DNA from: DASSWG01 sp041689995
GTDB lineage: Bacteria; Bacteroidota; Bacteroidia; Flavobacteriales; Flavobacteriaceae
Assembly: GCA_041689995.1 (NCBI GenBank)
Contig: JBDNFD010000110.1
Span: 1 to 25,373 of the forward strand
Direction of reading: 5' to 3'
Length of the DNA: 25,373 nucleotides
Position numbers and translations under genes: made by a program. Positions 1 to 6,840 of the stretch are shown here, in pieces. Under the pieces are notes generated by a model that was given only the letters and a program-made list of their open reading frames with translations, was not told where the DNA came from and did no database searches. Within the stretch, counting starts at the first letter, position 1. Every line of letters starts with the position of its first letter.

Positions 1-114
1 ATTTACAAGTGGTTCATTGAAAACTTATCCAAAAGAACATACAGATGCCCGGTAAAGAAGTCTTACTTATCGGCGGTCAATCAAGAAACCTTAGCAAAGT
101 TATCGCTTTTATAA
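1..114 (+). CDS. Possible C-terminal end of an unidentified protein, cut by the window edge
   Basis: Frame 1 is open from the first base for 37 codons and ends in TAA at 112-114. It reads IYKWFIENLSKRTYRCP and onward, ending in KLSLL. I do not recognise it. A second frame is also open here (ATG at 45, stop at 186-188, 47 codons), and the minus strand is open in part, so the coding strand is uncertain. The segment lies just downstream of the AbiEii toxin gene and would converge with it. It may equally be non-coding DNA. Sequence left of the window would decide this. Confidence 0.2.
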   Translation: MYKWFIENLSKRTYRCPVKKSYLSAVNQETLAKLSLL

Positions 115-126
115 ATCATGCACGGA

Positions 127-885
127 TTAGAATAGAGCCAAGCTTAATAAAAACTTCTTGTCTTCAGTCGTCAAATTTTGACGTATAATATTGATTAATT
201 TCAATATAGTGTTCTCAAAATCTTCATAAGTAAAGGATTCAAAACTCATACCTTCAAAATGATTGACCAGTGTTTCTTTCTGATCAATTAGGTTGGGTTC
301 CAATATTTCATTTAAAGGCCGATTGCTACTCAACAAAAGCAGTATAAAACCCTTTTTAATATCCTCTGTAAATCCTTCATTTTCCAATAAATATTTTACA
401 TCAAACAAATCTCTCGGATGTTGCCGGTCAAGCGCAGCACATATTTTGCCACCATATAATTGTCCCATTGACACAACTGGAATTACACAAAACGCATCAA
501 ACTCTTCTTGAGCCTTATTGCATAATTTCAATTCTACAAGTCCATCCAATAGACCTCTATTTATTTGACTCACTTCCAATTTTATCTGGGCTTTAGCTGC
601 CGTAATCTGTAATTTCAAAACCTTTTCCTTTACCGTTATTTCTGCACCAGGTAAAATTTTCTGAAGATTTGCTCTAATACTGACCAAAGCTGCAACAATT
701 TTTTGAAGAGATGTTTCCCTATCTTCTATTGGAATATAGGTTAAGTCAATATCTACAGACAGCCTCGGCATATCCCTTATAAAGAGATTAATTGCCGTAC
801 CTCCGTGAAGTGCAAAACATTTCTCTTTTGCGACCTCTGGCAACACTTGCAATAATAAAGCAGCTTGATTTTTATAACTATTCAT
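127..885 (-). CDS. abiEii: AbiEii toxin, nucleotidyltransferase (type IV toxin-antitoxin, abortive infection)
   Basis: This is the toxin half of an AbiE system, a GTP-binding nucleotidyltransferase-fold protein that arrests growth when not countered by AbiEi. The family's motifs are all visible: a GGT nucleotide-binding motif (residues 28-30 from the chosen start), the metal-binding SVDIDLTY with the D-x-D pair at 45-47, a KLEVSQINRG strand, and the late motif DRQHPRDLFDVK. Length is 252 aa from the ATG at 885. An upstream in-frame start at 939 would add 18 residues, but it lies deep inside abiEi. The ATG at 885 overlaps the abiEi stop (878-880) by 8 nt, the translationally coupled layout usual for AbiE pairs, so I chose it. 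Nothing looks truncated. AbiEii families differ in target, so the biochemical substrate cannot be read from the sequence. Confidence 0.88.
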   Translation of the reverse strand: MNSYKNQAALLLQVLPEVAKEKCFALHGGTAINLFIRDMPRLSVDIDLTYIPIEDRETSLQKIVAALVSIRANLQKILPGAEITVKEKVLKLQITAAKAQIKLEVSQINRGLLDGLVELKLCNKAQEEFDAFCVIPVVSMGQLYGGKICAALDRQHPRDLFDVKYLLENEGFTEDIKKGFILLLLSSNRPLNEILEPNLIDQKETLVNHFEGMSFESFTYEDFENTILKLINIIRQNLTTEDKKFLLSLALF

Positions 886-1642
886 ATTCTGCCAGAGCTT
901 TGGGAACAGTGATACCGTATTTGGATATATAAACCCCATCTTTTATTAAAGACCGTTTTCCTTTTCCTATATCTATCCTTTCTACATCTATAAACTTGAA
1001 CCAATTGTGATTTGATTTTTCGGCCATATATAAAAATAGCCGTTTCACTTTTATAGAGGTGCATTGCTCCAAAAGGTCTTGTACTTGCTTTGGCCTAAGA
1101 TTATTTAAACCTTGCATTATTTCATAACATTCCACAAGGTCTTGCTTCTTTGGTGACAGATATAGGCATTCCATCAACCCTCTTATGGAATTTGATAATA
1201 GTAAACTAAAATTACCTCGTTCAAAAGTCTGTAAGCCCACTTTTGCGGGCAAAAAAGAAGTGCTAAAATAATTCACTTTTACGCCCCAATCGTATTTAGT
1301 GAACCACGAAGGGAGTTTTTCTTTACTGTCGCCGAACAATATTATTTGTTGCGTAGATAACTCTAAATAATGCACCATCCCCAACAAAGACAAAGCTGTT
1401 TTGCCCCCAAAATGAATACTCGAATCACGCTGTTGCTGCAACGCATATATCGCACCTTCATAAGTAGGTTCTTCTCCCACACGCATCCAAGCACCTGTTC
1501 CGATGGAGTAAAGCCAGTTACTTTTCTTATAACGATTAAGCAATTGTGTGGAAAACCCATTTTCGGTTAACCACGAGCTTAGATATACAACCTTAGAAGG
1601 CTGAGAATTAAGCAAACGGTTTATTTTTTGTTCTTTTTCCAA
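878..1642 (-). CDS. abiEi: AbiEi family antitoxin / transcriptional repressor
   Basis: This is the antitoxin and DNA-binding autorepressor of the AbiE system. The N-terminal region (about residues 1-75) has the winged-helix layout of the AbiEi_3 type: LSSWLTENGFSTQLLNRYKK, then WLYSIGTGAWMR. It continues with the characteristic GAIYALQQQ and IHFGGKTALSLLGMVHYL segment, and the larger C-terminal antitoxin domain follows. The start is a TTG at 1640-1642. No ATG lies in frame between the stop at 1667-1669 and the conserved domain, so TTG is the best start, although CTG at 1661-1663 is possible. Length is 254 aa. It is first in the operon and overlaps abiEii by 8 nt. A 13-bp palindrome covers the start codon and a longer copy sits at the promoter, matching the known two-inverted-repeat negative autoregulation of AbiEi proteins. 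Confidence 0.87.
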   Translation of the reverse strand: MEKEQKINRLLNSQPSKVVYLSSWLTENGFSTQLLNRYKKSNWLYSIGTGAWMRVGEEPTYEGAIYALQQQRDSSIHFGGKTALSLLGMVHYLELSTQQIILFGDSKEKLPSWFTKYDWGVKVNYFSTSFLPAKVGLQTFERGNFSLLLSNSIRGLMECLYLSPKKQDLVECYEIMQGLNNLRPKQVQDLLEQCTSIKVKRLFLYMAEKSNHNWFKFIDVERIDIGKGKRSLIKDGVYISKYGITVPKALAEYE

Positions 1643-1653
1643 ACTAATAGTTT
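1641..1653. promoter_or_regulatory. Candidate AbiEi operator, proximal copy
   Basis: The palindrome AAACTA-A-TAGTTT is perfect over 6+1+6 bases and overlaps the TTG start codon of abiEi by two bases (1641-1642). The identical 13-mer recurs at 1715-1727. Two repeated palindromes at an abiE promoter match the established mode of AbiEi autorepression. The binding itself is inferred. Confidence 0.6.
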
Positions 1654-1705
1654 CTATTTTCAGATTTTAATAAACCAACGATTTGCAAGCAGGTTTAAAT
1701 TGATT

Positions 1706-1713
1706 CAAATATA
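1706..1713 (-). promoter_or_regulatory. -7 promoter element of the abiEi-abiEii operon
   Basis: On the minus strand this reads TATATTTG, a full match to the Bacteroidota -7 consensus TAnnTTTG. It would place the transcript start near base 1700 with a leader of about 55-60 nt. No convincing -33 TTTG was seen, and the spacer is occupied by the distal palindrome. Confidence 0.55.
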
Positions 1714-1729
1714 CAAACTAATAGTTTGT
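1713..1729. promoter_or_regulatory. Candidate AbiEi operator, distal copy
   Basis: The perfect palindrome ACAAACTA-A-TAGTTTGT (8+1+8) sits directly upstream of, and touches, the -7 box. Its core is identical to the copy at 1641-1653, with centres 74 nt apart. A protein bound here would cover the promoter spacer, so it is the likelier main operator. Confidence 0.6.
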
Positions 1730-1799
1730 GTCTGGTGTTATTTATAAACAAAACTACGGAATCAGAGCAGCCTCAAAAGACCTATACTATAAAATTTAC

Positions 1800-1937
1800 G
1801 TTATTTTTACAAAAAAATCATTAAAAAAACCAATTTCAAGCATATTTATATATCTCATTATCAGCATTTCAATTTTACATTCGAGTAACGCGTTATCCAC
1901 TGTATTCTATATAGAGCCAGAAACAATTATAATTTAA
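1800..1937 (+). pseudogene. Possible decayed N-terminus (signal peptide) of a secreted protein
   Basis: This frame encodes VIFTKKSLKKP, then a hydrophobic run IFIYLIISISILHSSNA, then LSTVFYIEPETIII before TAA. That resembles a Sec signal peptide followed by the first mature residues of a cell-surface protein. There is no ATG in frame; the nearest starts are a GTG at 1728 or an ATT. It lies 35 nt upstream of a T9SS type-B sorting-domain remnant on the same strand but in another frame. The two may be the ends of one gene that lost its middle. It could also be chance AT-rich coding. Confidence 0.3.
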
Positions 1938-1971
1938 CGTCTTTTATTTTGTAACTTGTAACTTTGTTTTT

Positions 1972-2121
1972 AAGCATTCCATTGAATCCGCCGGTGCGGG
2001 TTGGAACGGCACCTACAACGGAAAAGAAATGCCGAGCAACGAGTATTGGTTCAAAATCAAATATCCTGCGGAAAACGGCGAAATCAAAATCGTTACGGGT
2101 AGTTTTTCACTCATACGCTGA
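1972..2121 (+). pseudogene. T9SS type-B sorting domain remnant (gliding-motility C-terminal domain)
   Basis: The frame reads KHSIESAGAGWNGTYNGKEM, then PSNEYWFKIKYPAENGEI, then KIVTGSFSLIR and TGA at 2119-2121. This matches the end of the roughly 85-residue type-B sorting domain (GWxGTYNGKxMPSxDYWFxxKY...GxFSLxR) carried by large secreted and adhesin proteins of flavobacteria and used for export through the type IX system. Only the last 50 or so residues remain. Upstream the frame runs into a stop at 1930-1932 with no start codon. A TAACTTTG promoter-like element (1959-1966) lies just before it. It is therefore a gene fragment left by deletion or recombination, or a copied 3' end. The amino-acid match is strong although the piece is short. 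Confidence 0.75.
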
Positions 2122-2221
2122 GGTTTAAGGGCTTGACTTCCTACAGGATTATCGAAGGGTTCTTCTTTAACCTCATTCTCCTTTTTTTCCTTAATTTTGC
2201 AAAGTCTGAAAAAAAGGGGTT

Positions 2222-2360
2222 TTCATTAAAATCGAAAAATAAAGAATGTCAAAAGATACGCAAAGAAACGAAAAGAGTTGAAAAGAGTTGAAAACAAAGC
2301 CCAATGCTCTGTGACCTTTGCGAAAAACTTTGAGATCTTTGTGGTTAAAATCTTTTTAAT
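2222..2360. repeat. Dispersed CTTTGCG-type intergenic repeat
   Basis: The segment contains GATACGCAAAGAAACGAAAA on one side and the opposite-sense CCTTTGCGAAAAACTTTGAG, then ATCTTTGTGGTTAAAATCTT, on the other, with a 10-nt direct repeat AAAAGAGTTG in between (2271-2290). The CTTTGCG / CTTTGNG / GGTTAAA wording resembles short non-coding repeats found in many copies in Bacteroidota and other genomes. It sits upstream of the dehydrogenase gene. It could fold partly into a hairpin. Function is unknown. Confidence 0.5.
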
Positions 2361-2454
2361 CAGAATAGTAATCAGTACTGAAATAACCTGATTAGTTACA
2401 AAAGCATAATGGTAAGTATAACTAAAAAAGACCCCGCTTTTCGTGGGAATTGAT

Positions 2455-3342
2455 ATGAAAAACATCGCAGTAATCGGTGCCGGAACCATGGGAAATGGAA
2501 TTGCGCACACCTTCGCCCAATTCGGATATAAAGTAAAGTTGATCGATCTTTCCGAAGAAAATTTGAACAACGGCTTGGCTACCATCACCAAAAACTTGGA
2601 ACGCATGGTCGCAAAGGGAAAAATTTCGGAAACGGACAAAGAAAATACGTTGGCGAATATTTCCACCCATACCATTATTGCGGAAGGCGTGCAAACGGCA
2701 AATTTGGTCGTGGAAGCCGCCACCGAAAATAAAGACTTAAAACTTAAAATTTTTGAGGAACTGGATCAAACTTGTCCCGAAGATACTATTTTGGCTTCCA
2801 ATACAAGTTCTATTTCCATCACCAAAATCGCTTCAGTTACCGACAGACCAGAAAAAGTTATTGGCATGCATTTTATGAATCCGGTGCCGGTGATGAAATT
2901 AGTGGAAATTATCCGCGGTTACAACACCAGCGACGAAACCACGAATTTGATTATGGCCCTTTCCAAAGAACTTCAAAAAATTCCGGTGGAAGTGAACGAT
3001 TACCCAGGTTTTGTGGCCAACCGCATCTTAATGCCGATGATCAACGAAGCCATCGAAACTTTGTACAACGGAGTGGCAGGAGTAAATGAAATCGATACCG
3101 TCATGAAACTTGGAATGGCACACCCAATGGGACCATTGCAATTGGCGGATTTCATCGGATTGGATATTTGCCTTTCCATTTTGAAAGTCATGCAAGATGG
3201 TTTTGGAAACCCAAAATATGCTCCCTGTCCGCTATTGGTGAACATGGTCCAAGCCGGAAAAAAGGGTGTGAAATCGGGCGAAGGTTTTTATGATTACAGC
3301 GAAAGTAAAAAAGCCGAAAAAGTAGCGCCACAGTTTGCTTGA
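2455..3342 (+). CDS. hbd: 3-hydroxybutyryl-CoA dehydrogenase (3-hydroxyacyl-CoA dehydrogenase family)
   Basis: This is a cytosolic NAD(P)-dependent enzyme that interconverts 3-hydroxybutyryl-CoA and acetoacetyl-CoA, or a near chain length, in fatty-acid or butanoate metabolism. The N-terminal Rossmann domain begins with IAVIGAGTMGNGIAHTFA (GxGxxG at residues 8-13). The substrate-domain signature VIGMHFMNPVPVMKLVEII carries the catalytic His at about 139, and DYPGFVANRILMPMINEAI follows. It ends with GKKGVKSGEGFYDYSE, typical of the family. Length is 295 aa from the ATG at 2455, the usual single-domain size. A GTG at 2443 in the same frame would add four residues, but the ATG fits the conserved N-terminus. 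It is the first gene of the plus-strand run and is followed 80 nt later by the DUF1015 gene. Exact acyl-chain preference cannot be told. Confidence 0.9.
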   Translation: MKNIAVIGAGTMGNGIAHTFAQFGYKVKLIDLSEENLNNGLATITKNLERMVAKGKISETDKENTLANISTHTIIAEGVQTANLVVEAATENKDLKLKIFEELDQTCPEDTILASNTSSISITKIASVTDRPEKVIGMHFMNPVPVMKLVEIIRGYNTSDETTNLIMALSKELQKIPVEVNDYPGFVANRILMPMINEAIETLYNGVAGVNEIDTVMKLGMAHPMGPLQLADFIGLDICLSILKVMQDGFGNPKYAPCPLLVNMVQAGKKGVKSGEGFYDYSESKKAEKVAPQFA

Positions 3343-3422
3343 AGATTGAATATACGATTTATAGCGAATATGTATAGCGCCAAAAACCGAATCAACCAAT
3401 TCCAATTAACATTTCAATAAAA

Positions 3423-4661
3423 ATGGCCAAAATATTACCGTTCAAAGCCGTTCGACCCACTCGCGACAAGGTAAGTTTGATCGCTTCGCGCCCCTATCAA
3501 AGCTATACCAAAGCGCAGCGCGAGATGCGAATGGATACCAATCCGTTTTCGTTTTTGCACATTGTAAATCCTGGCTACCGCTATAACAAGAAAACCACAG
3601 GTGAGGAACGCTTCCAATTGGTGAGGAACCGCTATGACGAATTCAAGGAAGGGGGGATTTTCATGCAAGATTCTGAACCTTCTTATTACCTCTATAAAAT
3701 CGTAAACCGCGAAGGCGTGAATTTCACAGGATTTATTGCTGCCGCGAGCATCGAAGATTACGAAAAGGACATTATCCGAAAACACGAAGACACCATCGAA
3801 CAGCGGGTAGTGGTTTTTAAAGATTATTTGAAAACAGTGGGATTCAATGCCGAGCCGGTTCTATTGACCTATCTCCAGAACGACATACTTTCGGAAATTA
3901 TCCAGAAAACCATGCGCTCGCGCTCAGAATATGAATTCACCACCACTTATCGGGATACGCATTATCTTTGGAAAATTTCGGATAAAGAAACGGTTAGTAA
4001 AATAAAAGCGGCCTTTTCGGAAATAAAAACCTGTTATATCGCCGACGGTCACCACCGATCTTCTTCCTCACAACTATTGGCGGAAGAAATGAGATCACAA
4101 AACCCGAAGCATAACGGGGATGAACCTTATAATTATTTTATGGGATATTTTATTCCCGAAAACGAATTGCTGATCCAAGAATTCAACCGGATCGTTCGTG
4201 ACTTAAATAAATTGAGCAAAGAGGAATTCCTCATAGCTTTAGACGCTTCTTTCCGAATAGAAAACCGAAATAATGACCTTTATAAACCTTCCAAGAAACA
4301 TCATTTCAGCATGTATTTGGATGGCGAATTTTATTCCCTTTTCCTTCGAAAAACCGCTTATCCATTCGATACTTCCCTTTCCCAATTAGATGCACAAATC
4401 TTATACAAAACCATTTTGGAACCTATTTTGGGCATTCACGATCTGCGGAACAATGACCGCATCAATTATGTCGCGGGAAGAAAAGATATGGCTTATGTAA
4501 AAGAATTGGTCGATAGTAAAAAATTTGCGGTCGGCTTTGGAATGCTTCCCGTAACCATAACCGAAATGAAACAAATTGCTGACGACGGTTTGAAGATGCC
4601 CCCAAAAAGCACCTACATTGAACCCAAGCTTCGAAATGGAATTACCATCTATGAATTTTGA
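3423..4661 (+). CDS. DUF1015 family protein
   Basis: A 412-residue protein of the DUF1015 family, recognised by the N-terminal KILPFKAVRPTRDKVSLIAS and the motif CYIADGHHRSSSS (about residues 204-216). The reaction is not established for this subfamily. DUF1015 proteins are related in fold to the ParB/SbnI-like ATP- or ADP-using enzymes, and in some other phyla they sit beside serine-biosynthesis genes. Here there is no serA or serC neighbour, so a serine-kinase role is only a suggestion. No signal peptide or membrane segment is seen, so it is probably cytosolic. It follows the dehydrogenase by 80 nt and precedes yggS by 40 nt. The yggS promoter element starts right at its stop codon. Confidence 0.88.
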   Translation: MAKILPFKAVRPTRDKVSLIASRPYQSYTKAQREMRMDTNPFSFLHIVNPGYRYNKKTTGEERFQLVRNRYDEFKEGGIFMQDSEPSYYLYKIVNREGVNFTGFIAAASIEDYEKDIIRKHEDTIEQRVVVFKDYLKTVGFNAEPVLLTYLQNDILSEIIQKTMRSRSEYEFTTTYRDTHYLWKISDKETVSKIKAAFSEIKTCYIADGHHRSSSSQLLAEEMRSQNPKHNGDEPYNYFMGYFIPENELLIQEFNRIVRDLNKLSKEEFLIALDASFRIENRNNDLYKPSKKHHFSMYLDGEFYSLFLRKTAYPFDTSLSQLDAQILYKTILEPILGIHDLRNNDRINYVAGRKDMAYVKELVDSKKFAVGFGMLPVTITEMKQIADDGLKMPPKSTYIEPKLRNGITIYEF

Positions 4662-4667
4662 TTATCG

Positions 4668-4675
4668 TATCTTTG
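4668..4675 (+). promoter_or_regulatory. -7 promoter element upstream of yggS
   Basis: TATCTTTG matches the TAnnTTTG consensus exactly and starts 7 nt after the DUF1015 stop codon. It predicts a transcript start near 4680 and a leader of about 20 nt. No good -33 element was seen. Confidence 0.5.
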
Positions 4676-4701
4676 CCACAGTATAAAAGGATGAAAAACA
4701 A

Positions 4702-5361
4702 ATGAATATTTCTCAAAATTTGAAGACACAAACGGAAAAGCTTCCGAAAAATGTGGTGTTGGTGGCGGTGTCAAAAACTAAATCCGAAGAAGCCATTATG
4801 GAAGCTTATTCCTCTGGACAGCGAATATTTGGGGAAAACAAAGCGCAAGAAATGACCGCGAAATGGGAAAACCTTCCAAAGGATATTGAGTGGCATATGA
4901 TCGGACATTTGCAGCGCAACAAGGTAAAATATATTGCGTCTTTTGTCAGCCTTGTTCATGCTGTGGACAGTCTGAAATTATTACGTGAAATCAATAAAGA
5001 AGCCGAGAAAAACGATCGGATAATTCCCTGTTTACTTCAGGTAAAAATTGCAGATGAAGAAAGTAAATTTGGAATGAGCACCGAAGATGTAACAACATTA
5101 TTGAACTCGAAGGATTTTCAGATCATGGATAATATAGTGGTCAAAGGCTTTATGGGAATGGCTACTTTTACGGAGGACAAACAACAAATTGAAAAAGAAT
5201 TTCGTTTCCTAAAACAACAATTCGATTTATTTTCGCAGCGATTTTCCTCCTTGGAAATCCTTTCCATGGGAATGAGCAGCGATTATGAAATAGCCGTTCA
5301 AGCAGGTTCGAACATGGTGCGCATTGGCAGTGCTATTTTTGGGGAAAGAGAAGCCCCCTGA
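4702..5361 (+). CDS. yggS: YggS family pyridoxal phosphate homeostasis protein
   Basis: A PLP-binding protein of the YggS/PROSC family (fold type III, single TIM-barrel domain) that buffers pyridoxal phosphate and affects amino-acid and keto-acid balance, with no proven catalytic reaction. The PLP lysine is K25 in LVAVSKTK. Other family signatures are FGENKAQE, WHMIGHLQRNK, FMGMATF, the MGMSSDYEIAV stretch and VRIGSAIFGER. Length is 219 aa, typical. The family usually stops just after FGER. Here three extra residues (EAP) and the stop codon are encoded by an intergenic repeat that has grown into the gene end. It probably leads a transcript with the exonuclease fusion and miaA, helped by its own -7 box. 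Confidence 0.93.
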   Translation: MNISQNLKTQTEKLPKNVVLVAVSKTKSEEAIMEAYSSGQRIFGENKAQEMTAKWENLPKDIEWHMIGHLQRNKVKYIASFVSLVHAVDSLKLLREINKEAEKNDRIIPCLLQVKIADEESKFGMSTEDVTTLLNSKDFQIMDNIVVKGFMGMATFTEDKQQIEKEFRFLKQQFDLFSQRFSSLEILSMGMSSDYEIAVQAGSNMVRIGSAIFGEREAP

Positions 5362-5373
5362 CCCCAAAGGGGG
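5352..5373. repeat. GC-rich hairpin repeat over the yggS stop codon, copy 1
   Basis: This element reads AGCCCCCTGACCCCAAAGGG plus GG, and its CCCC...GGGGG arms can form a hairpin. It contains the yggS stop codon TGA at 5359-5361. It has the wording of the abundant AGCCCCCTAAATCCCC...GGGGG intergenic repeats of Bacteroidota. Its first 8 bases are perfectly complementary to the last 8 of copy 2 (5445-5452). It has no U-tract, so termination is doubtful. Confidence 0.6.
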
Positions 5374-5426
5374 CATATCTAAACAATTAAATTAATGACA
5401 ACAAAAAACAATTTATTCTATTTATT

Positions 5427-5452
5427 CCCCCTTCCGGGGATTTAAGGGGGCT
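5427..5452. repeat. GC-rich hairpin repeat before the exonuclease gene, copy 2 (inverted)
   Basis: This is the inverted counterpart of the element at 5352-5373: five C, TTCCGGGGATTTA, five G, then CT. It ends two bases before the ATG at 5455. It could fold on itself or pair with copy 1 across about 53 nt of AT-rich loop, which would hide the start of the downstream gene. Confidence 0.6.
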
Positions 5453-5454
5453 GT

Positions 5455-6840
5455 ATGTACGCAATTCTGGACATAGAAACCACGGGCGGGAAATACAATG
5501 AAGAAGGTATTACCGAGATAGCGATCTATAAATTTGACGGGCGTCAAGTTGTTGATCAATTTATCAGCCTCGTTAACCCCGAACGTTCCATCCAACCTTT
5601 TGTGGTCGGCTTAACGGGTATTAGCAGTAACATGTTACAAAGTGCACCGAAATTTTACGAGGTCGCAAAACGTATTGTTGAAATAACAAGCGAATGTATT
5701 TTGGTGGCGCATAACGCCAAATTTGATTATCGGATATTGCGTACGGAATTTGACCGGTTGGGATACAATTTTAACCGTAAATCGCTTTGCACCGTTGAAA
5801 TTTCAAAAAAATTAATTCCCGATATGCCTTCTTATAGTTTAGGGAAATTGGTTAAAAATCTCGGTATCCCCATTTCCAATCGGCATCGTGCGGAAGGAGA
5901 TGCGCTTGCCACGGTGCAGCTTTTCAAAATGTTATTGGCCAAAGATCTCGGGAAAATCATTTCTCAAGAAAGCCTGCGCGATATTCCTGTTCGACAAATG
6001 GATAGCAAATTGATTAGAATGATTGAACCGCTTCCGGATATAACAGGCATTTATTATTTTCACAACGAGAAAGGTGAAATTATTTACATCGGAAAAAGTA
6101 AGAATATCAAAAAAAGAGCCTTGCAACATTTTACCGCAGAAGCTCACAAATCGAAAAAAATTCAGCAAGAAATCTATCGTATTACCTTTGAAGCGACGGG
6201 AAACGAATTGATCGCGCTTTTGAAGGAAAATGAAGAAATTAAACGCCATCAACCAAAATATAACCGTGCGTTAAAAAGAAATACACTGTTGAACAGTCAT
6301 ATTTTCACGCATGCTTTATATCAGTTTCAGGATGAAAATGGGTATTTACAATTACATATTGCAAAAGCCGATTTCGAAAAGGAACCCATTACCACTTTCA
6401 CCAATTTGCAACAAGGAAAAAGAGTATTGGAACAAATGGTGGAAACACACGGACTTTGTCAAAAATTAACCGGCACGCCTTATTCCAATGACGGTGGATG
6501 TTTTCATTATGGAATCAAAAAATGTTTCGGCGCCTGCGTAGGAAAAGAAGCACCGGAAACCTACAATGAACGCGTGCAACAGGTCATAGAAAAATTCCAA
6601 TTTCCAAAAGAATGTTTGGTGGTTATTGATCGTGGTCGGGAAAATGGTGAAAAAAGTGTGGTTTTCTTGGAAAATGGGATTTTTAAAGGAGTTGGCTACG
6701 TGCAACTGAACCACCAACTTAGGCACCGGGAAATCATTGGAAAAATCATCGTTCCCATGGAAAATAACCGCGATGCAAAACATATTATTCAGAATTATTT
6801 GCGGCGGAATACCAATTTAAAAATACTTCAGTTTGAATAA
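5455..6840 (+). CDS. DEDDh 3'-5' exonuclease fused to a GIY-YIG (Cho/UvrC-like) nuclease
   Basis: A 461-aa two-nuclease protein, probably for DNA repair or processing in the cytosol. Residues 1-165 form a DnaQ-like exonuclease with all five DEDDh residues: D6 and E8 in ILDIETTG, D91 in HNAKFDYRILR, and H144 and D149 in HRAEGDALATV. Residues about 195-275 are a GIY-YIG domain: GIYYF (198-202), YIGKSKNIKKR (211-221) and a catalytic Glu at 258 in LLKENEEIKRHQPKYN. After it comes a UvrC-like cysteine segment, GGCFHYGIKKCFGACVG. The UvrB-binding and RNase H-like C-terminal parts of UvrC are absent, as in Cho. This fusion type is known, for example in actinobacteria. It starts 2 nt after a hairpin repeat, and its stop overlaps the miaA start. 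Confidence 0.88.
   Translation: MYAILDIETTGGKYNEEGITEIAIYKFDGRQVVDQFISLVNPERSIQPFVVGLTGISSNMLQSAPKFYEVAKRIVEITSECILVAHNAKFDYRILRTEFDRLGYNFNRKSLCTVEISKKLIPDMPSYSLGKLVKNLGIPISNRHRAEGDALATVQLFKMLLAKDLGKIISQESLRDIPVRQMDSKLIRMIEPLPDITGIYYFHNEKGEIIYIGKSKNIKKRALQHFTAEAHKSKKIQQEIYRITFEATGNELIALLKENEEIKRHQPKYNRALKRNTLLNSHIFTHALYQFQDENGYLQLHIAKADFEKEPITTFTNLQQGKRVLEQMVETHGLCQKLTGTPYSNDGGCFHYGIKKCFGACVGKEAPETYNERVQQVIEKFQFPKECLVVIDRGRENGEKSVVFLENGIFKGVGYVQLNHQLRHREIIGKIIVPMENNRDAKHIIQNYLRRNTNLKILQFE

Larger units (their letters stand above)
1731..2454. other. Gene-free accessory stretch between AbiE and the core operon
   Basis: About 720 bases hold no intact gene. In order they contain a very AT-rich segment with a possible signal-peptide remnant (1800-1937), the end of a T9SS type-B sorting domain (1972-2121), a low-complexity segment, and a dispersed intergenic repeat (about 2222-2360). 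The minus-strand frame across 2226-2723 is a shadow of the dehydrogenase gene. No RNA gene or attachment site was recognised. Confidence 0.6.

Noticed and set aside
45..188. Plus-strand frame of 47 codons starting MPGKEVLLIGG
   Set aside because: It overlaps the end of abiEii on the other strand and competes with another open frame; no family match recognised.
1641..1729. Palindromes as insertion-sequence ends or an attachment site
   Set aside because: The copies are self-complementary operators at a promoter; no transposase or integrase lies between or beside them, and they do not flank a gene.
2226..2723. Minus-strand 165-codon frame upstream of and inside the dehydrogenase gene
   Set aside because: Antisense shadow of hbd; its other half translates the intergenic repeat. 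It has no domain signature.
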